Positions 19,295 through 23,137 of a DNA stretch of 23,137 nucleotides are shown here, piece by piece. The notes below the pieces were generated by a model, which saw only the letters and a list, made by a program, of their open reading frames with translations, was not told where the DNA came from and made no database searches. This DNA is from Stephanodiscus triporus. Taxonomy: Eukaryota > Bacillariophyta > Thalassiosirophyceae > Thalassiosirales > Thalassiosiraceae. The stretch lies in NCBI GenBank assembly GCA_036939755.1, contig JALLAZ010000187.1:1-23137 (forward strand). The letters run 5' to 3'. How positions within the stretch are numbered: position 1 is the first letter of the stretch; each line of letters begins with the position of its first letter. A program made the position numbers and the translations under genes.

Positions 19295-21736
19295 ATGAGT
19301 CGAAACAACTTTACCGCTCCCCCCGGCCTCCCGGCCCTCCCCCCCTTGCCCCCCCTCAACAACCCCAATGTTGGGAGCGGTACTGCGGCGGCGGATTCGC
19401 CGAATTTGGCCAGCGCTGAAAACGCGCACGTTGAGAGTGTAGCGGAGGAATTTTTCGACTCGCACTCACATGACGGTAGTGACGTTATGGACGATTTTCT
19501 CGAAGAGGAAGGAGACCCCGACACAACCGAAGCAACCCCTCTCGCCGGAAGGAGTCTCTTCGACAGCGATCAACGGGGCGCGGCACAAATTGCTGGGGGG
19601 GATAAGGATGAAGGTGCCGCTTCCAACGCTAATTTTGGGGATTTTCCAAGCGAAATTCCTACTCTAAAAAATCGCTTCGTGAACCAAAATGCTACCCTAA
19701 ACGATGAAGGCTATGACTCCGAGGGAAACCTCCCATACTTCGCGGATGAGCAGGAAGATGATATTGAGGGGTACGAGGAGTTGCCAATTGGGGGTGATGC
19801 AGCAGCACCGGCACCGCCCCCCCCCCCAGCTCCAGAAGTCACGGTCGAATCCATGATGCGTCTTGGCGTGAATGAGTTGAAGGCGGAGCTTAGGAAGAGG
19901 GGAAGATCGATTGGGGGGAAAAAAGCAGAGTTGCAGGCGCGCCTTAAGGAGGCAATTGAGAATAATGTTCCCATTGCATCGGGCAGAGAGGCCCCTCGTC
20001 ACGAGAGTATGAATGGTTTGGATGTGACGGCGAGGTGGGAGCTCCTGACGCGCAACGAACATCCGGTCCCCGAGCCGGAGAACGCGGATGCGAGTCATCG
20101 GCCCCCAACCGAGAGGGATGTCGCCATCAATCCCAAGTATGGCTTCGTGGAGACATTTGTTCGAGTGCCATTTTCAGGGACGACTGAGAAGATGTTGTAT
20201 GTTCGGCCCAACGGCAGGTCGGTGAACCGAAAGAAGACGGCGCGGAAGAGGAAGTTGTCCCAATCTCGGCATAGTCGTCCTACGATGCCCGTCGGACCGA
20301 GAGTGCTCGGTGGGCCGAACACCACCTTCCTTAGGCGATACGGCCTCAACGAAACGAGCCATCCTATGGATTGGTTCACGGCTTTCATGCCGCTTACTCC
20401 GGACGCCAACAAGGAGGATCCGGCCGTCGCCAACGTGAAGGGAGACAGGACGACCAAGTTCGCCGTGTCCAACTGGACTGCCTACTCAAACACCAAGGCA
20501 ATGCTGAACAATGCGGGGGAAGTGGGCCACATCTTTGAGGGGAAGCACAAGCCCTTCACGAACAGGGACATTGTTGCGATGCTTGGCGTCTACATCATCG
20601 ACGGGCTTGCACCAAGTCCGCAGCTCACCCAGAAGATGCAGCCGCAGTCGAAGCAGCCGACACACGGCAACGACAAGGTCGCGTCGGCCATCGGGACGGG
20701 CTACCAGCAGAAGCACCGTTCGTTCCGGCACTTCTTTGCATGCCAGGATCCTTTGATGACTCCACCGCCAAAAGAGCAATGCCCCAACTTCAAGGTTGAT
20801 GAGTTCTTCCGGTGGTTGAGGCACATTTGGAAGGAGGCGTGGTTGTTGGGAGAGGACTTCTCGATGGACGAGCAGACGACTAAGATGCAGGGGAAGTCGG
20901 AGTACAAGACTCGTTGTGGTAAGTTTAAGAGGTTGGGTGATGGCATTCAGGGGGACTGCATCGCCGATGACGGGTACACCTGGGACTTCTACTTCCGCAA
21001 CGAGCCCATCGACAAAGACCTCCTCGCAAAGGGCTTTTGTCCGATGCACTGCCGGCTTTTGCACATGTTCGGAAATTTGCGTGAGTCCGGTCATGGATGC
21101 AAGATGGACAACTTATTTCATTCTGTGAAACTTGCCCTCGCTGCATATGCTCTCGATCAGAAAGTGAAGGTTCATGGAGTATTGAGGAAGAGCGGTCGGG
21201 GCTGCCCACCTTGCGTGATTCAGGAAGAGAAGACGGGGAAGGCAGCCGAGGCGGCGAGGGGTACCGTGAAGGCGGCCGTCCTCAAGGGCGAGAGCCAGTC
21301 TTCGGACTTGGTTGTGGCATCGTGCTACGACCAGAAGCCATTTTACATGATCTCGCACAGCTGTGAGAACGTCACATGGGTTCCAATCACGAAGAAGGTT
21401 TGGAGTTCCACGCTGAAGAAGACCGTCGAGTTCACCTTCCTTCGTTGGAATCTCAGCAACGAATACAACTACGAGATGAACGACAATGATATTGCCGACC
21501 AACTTCGGCTCGTCTACCGATTCATGCGGTTTCAACGTAACAACAAGTGGTGGTGGGCATTGTTCCTGTGGGGATACGAGGTATCGATGGTGAACTCATA
21601 TGTGTCGTACAAGCGGTACTGTGAGCTGAAGGGAGTTCCGGTTCAGTGGTCGCATCATGACTGGAACGAGGCAATCGGATATGCGCACTTGAACCCAGAC
21701 AGACGAAGATTGGCCAAGGAGGAAGTCTCCTTCTGA
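19295..21736 (+). CDS. PiggyBac-like transposase with SAP domain
   Basis: The open frame reaches back to an ATG at 19106, but that ATG lies inside the terminal repeat. The ATG at 19295 (MSRNNFTAPPG) is a more likely start, giving 813 aa. An acidic N-terminal half leads to a Pro run and a SAP domain (19842-19960: SMMRLGVNELKAELRKRG and KKAELQARLKEAI), a DNA-binding module. The DDE_Tnp_1_7 domain follows, with three Asp in the expected contexts: MDEQ (GAC 20867), KMDNLF (GAC 21107) and NDIADQL (GAT 21488). Beyond these are RFQRNNKWWWALFLWGYEV, typical of the family's insertion/C-terminal helices, and a stop at 21734. The usual C-terminal Cys-rich domain is missing in this frame and lies downstream in another. 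The enzyme would be cut-and-paste and specific for TTAA. Whether it is active without the tail is unknown. Confidence 0.85.
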   Translation: MSRNNFTAPPGLPALPPLPPLNNPNVGSGTAAADSPNLASAENAHVESVAEEFFDSHSHDGSDVMDDFLEEEGDPDTTEATPLAGRSLFDSDQRGAAQIAGGDKDEGAASNANFGDFPSEIPTLKNRFVNQNATLNDEGYDSEGNLPYFADEQEDDIEGYEELPIGGDAAAPAPPPPPAPEVTVESMMRLGVNELKAELRKRGRSIGGKKAELQARLKEAIENNVPIASGREAPRHESMNGLDVTARWELLTRNEHPVPEPENADASHRPPTERDVAINPKYGFVETFVRVPFSGTTEKMLYVRPNGRSVNRKKTARKRKLSQSRHSRPTMPVGPRVLGGPNTTFLRRYGLNETSHPMDWFTAFMPLTPDANKEDPAVANVKGDRTTKFAVSNWTAYSNTKAMLNNAGEVGHIFEGKHKPFTNRDIVAMLGVYIIDGLAPSPQLTQKMQPQSKQPTHGNDKVASAIGTGYQQKHRSFRHFFACQDPLMTPPPKEQCPNFKVDEFFRWLRHIWKEAWLLGEDFSMDEQTTKMQGKSEYKTRCGKFKRLGDGIQGDCIADDGYTWDFYFRNEPIDKDLLAKGFCPMHCRLLHMFGNLRESGHGCKMDNLFHSVKLALAAYALDQKVKVHGVLRKSGRGCPPCVIQEEKTGKAAEAARGTVKAAVLKGESQSSDLVVASCYDQKPFYMISHSCENVTWVPITKKVWSSTLKKTVEFTFLRWNLSNEYNYEMNDNDIADQLRLVYRFMRFQRNNKWWWALFLWGYEVSMVNSYVSYKRYCELKGVPVQWSHHDWNEAIGYAHLNPDRRRLAKEEVSF

Positions 21737-22070
21737 AAGTCCAATGACTTCTACCTCCTCTGCCTCCAAAAAGAGAGCTCTGAAGATAGATAGTAAGGCT
21801 CTCTCTCCAACACGGGGTCAGATGAAGGTGCGTCTTGACACGAGTGTGAATGTTTGCCAACTGCACAGATGGGCAGAGGCAGACAAGGAGTTCAATCCTT
21901 CTACAGATGAGGCAGGGAGGAAGAAGAATACCAAACCCGCTGGTGCACGGACCGGTGTCATGAGATGCACAGTGTGCGACGTCAATCTTTGTTTTCTGTG
22001 CTGGGAAATTTTCCACACAAAAGAATGCATCCGATACCATATTCCGCGAATACTGGGAGAGAACGAATGA
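21693..22070 (+). pseudogene. out-of-frame C-terminal Cys/His-rich domain of the PiggyBac-like transposase
   Basis: The +1 frame is open from 21693 and overlaps the transposase frame by 44 bp. It starts with DEDWPRRKSPSESP, has an ATG at 21744, and ends with C-x2-C-x4-C-x2-C then His/Cys residues (CTVCDVNLCFLCWEIFH, then YH). PiggyBac transposases end with such a zinc-binding domain that recognises the terminal repeats. The simplest reading is a one-base shift between 21693 and 21736 that split a single gene. A separate small protein starting at 21744, or ribosomal frameshifting, are alternatives. Confidence 0.75.
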
Positions 22071-22353
22071 TAATGGGGGTTGTGCATCCTTTGGACTATG
22101 TATTGGGCATGCAATAATGTAATAATATTCATGTTATTCAGTCCATACTCCTCCGTTTCATGCTTCCCACGTTGTGAATTCCCACAAAAAAATCATGAAA
22201 AAATCAGTAGAATCGATGTAGCTCCGCCAATACCCGGCCGATTTTGGAAAATGGGGTACCGTTTTGAAGCTCACGTTAATCCTGACTCTAAGCATTTCTT
22301 ACTTTTCTTGATAGGGACATTTTATGGTCCCTAACTGGACCTCTAAGTACGTC

Positions 22354-22402
22354 GCTCATAGGGACCACATACGGGACCTACGATCTGACCAACAAGGAGA
22401 TA
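22354..22402 (-). repeat. right terminal inverted repeat
   Basis: GCTCATAGGGACCA (22354-22367) and the terminal CTGACCAACAAGGAGATA (22385-22402) are reverse complements of the left-end blocks. A TTAA, the PiggyBac target sequence, follows at once. Confidence 0.92.
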
Positions 22403-22556
22403 TTAAATGACTGCCTCATGCATGATTTGTGAGCTCAACGTGGCTCCTGGGTTCGCAGGTGTTCATGCATTGACGCCCACTTGAGCCATCATCCCCACAT
22501 CACAACACATCACATCCATGAATTTCAGGTCGATATTCGATGGATTAGCGTGCCGT

Positions 22557-22576
22557 CGTGCCGCTTCTGCGGCACG
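22557..22576. repeat. perfect 8-bp hairpin with TTCT loop
   Basis: CGTGCCGC (22557-22564) pairs exactly with GCGGCACG (22569-22576) across a 4-nt loop. It is not next to a recognised gene. It could be a transposon end structure or chance in a GC-rich patch. Confidence 0.6.
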
Positions 22577-22683
22577 AAGTGAGTTGCAAACAAATAGGCA
22601 TATTATGTGAATTTTATATTTGTGTAGTTTCTGCGTGTCGTCATCGTTGTTGTTGTCGTCCTTGTTGTCCTTGGCTGGTAATG

Positions 22684-22752
22684 TTGGCGACATGTCGGCG
22701 ACATGGCAAAATGTCGCCAAATTTTGTCCCGACAGGCCAATTTTGGCGACAT
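22684..22752. repeat. clustered direct and inverted TTGGCGACAT words
   Basis: TTGGCGACAT occurs at 22684-22693 and 22743-22752, and its exact reverse complement at 22711-22720. A one-mismatch copy (TCGGCGACAT) sits at about 22695-22704. This is denser than expected by chance and looks like part of a repetitive element or a binding-site cluster. Confidence 0.65.
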
Positions 22753-23137
22753 GGTTTTTAGTGTATCGGCTCACTTTTGTGTCGCTTTTTCCCGCGAAAT
22801 TTTTAGGTAGGTAGATCTAATTCCTACGTTAAAAGTAAGTATTCTACACACCGCCAAATCAAAAAGAAAAGAGGACCGCCAACGCACGCGCGACGAACAA
22901 CGCACAACACCTCGAGAACGCCTCCTCCCGTTGCCGCCTCCCCCGCCGTGCCGCCTCCATCGCCGTGCCCCCCCGCCGCCGCTGGATCTGCAGCTGCTGC
23001 CGCCGCCTCTGCCGCCATGCTGCCTCCGTTGCTGTGCCGCCGCCGTCGCTGTGCCGCCGCCATGGCCGTGCTGCCGCCATCGCCGTGCTGCCGTGCCCTG
23101 CTGCTGCTGCCGCCCCCCCCCCCGCCCCCGCCACCGG

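Larger units (their letters stand above)
19076..22402 (+). mobile_element. PiggyBac-like DNA transposon, nearly complete, 3327 bp
   Basis: Both ends share TATCTCCTTGTTGGTCAG as an exact inverted terminal sequence, and a second shared block TGGTCCCTATGAGC lies further in. Between them lies one long transposase ORF plus a short out-of-frame Cys/His-rich C-terminal segment. PiggyBac elements insert at TTAA. The right end is followed by TTAA (22403-22406), but the left end is preceded by GTAC (19072-19075), so the target duplication is not intact. Internal GGGACC/GGTCCC words recur near the right end (22313-22377) and may be subterminal transposase sites. Confidence 0.88.
22403..23137. other. repeat-containing region without a confident gene
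   Basis: The first 280 bp have no convincing frame. A hairpin and a cluster of TTGGCGACAT words are listed separately. TTTTTCCCGCGAAA at 22786-22799 resembles an E2F site. From about 22900 the sequence is GCC/CCG trinucleotide-rich on the plus strand. An ATG at 23018 opens a Leu/Pro/Arg-rich frame that runs off the window, which could be the start of a gene or plain low complexity. I do not call it. Confidence 0.5.

Noticed and set aside
22824..23137. Minus-strand Ala/Gly/Arg-rich frames at the window end
   Set aside because: They are translations of a GCC/CCG trinucleotide-rich tract with no domain and no start context.
1..23137. tRNA, rRNA or CRISPR arrays
   Set aside because: I saw no cloverleaf-like sequence, no conserved rRNA stretch and no evenly spaced short repeat array on either strand. 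Reading by eye could miss a single tRNA.

Overview
This window comes from a nuclear eukaryotic genome, most likely a centric diatom. Genes carry short GT-AG introns (61 to 120 bp). One membrane protein has a diatom-like bipartite plastid leader ending in a Gly-Phe step. Ty1/copia and PiggyBac-like elements sit between host genes, and the BTB protein has a Gly-Pro-Arg-Arg-Ser-Glu-Tyr-Phe motif that I associate with diatom BTB proteins. The assignment rests on family resemblance only, and no search was run.

Layout. Positions 127-1247 hold the broken 3' end of a copia-type pol gene with a 126-bp internal duplication. About 1 kb without a recognisable gene follows, ending in a promoter with two perfect dyads that precedes a serine-rich protein with five R-R-x-S/T sites (2247-3071). 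A five-exon EF-hand protein (3195-4812) runs tail-to-tail, with 3 bp between stop codons, into a large minus-strand chromatin-type protein (4816-9411, two exons, about 1501 aa). That protein has Cys-rich, RanBP2-type zinc finger, Tudor-like, PDZ and PHD-like segments. Its 301-bp upstream region is shared with a divergent five-exon gene (9713-11700, about 537 aa) that joins an RPA70 N-terminal OB fold to a BTB-BACK region. This fusion is the most unusual gene in the window. A plastid-type MgtC/SapB membrane protein follows on the minus strand (11880-13250).

Positions 13251-16538 are a graveyard. They hold a roughly 205-bp diverged copy of part of the downstream helicase gene (13847-14053) and a frame-broken PiggyBac-like transposase (14324-16135). 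A single-exon DEAH-box RNA helicase resembling DHX35 occupies 16539-18950. Starting 126 bp upstream of its ATG lies a nearly complete 3.3-kb PiggyBac-like element (19076-22402). It has terminal inverted repeats and a long SAP-domain transposase with an apparently complete Asp triad. Its C-terminal Cys/His-rich segment is in a different frame. The last 735 bp are repeats and GC-rich low-complexity sequence with no confident gene.

The divergent pair (PHD/PDZ/Tudor-like protein and RPA70N-BTB protein) suggests two co-regulated nuclear factors that read chromatin or replication-stress signals. That is inference. The other genes appear functionally unrelated.
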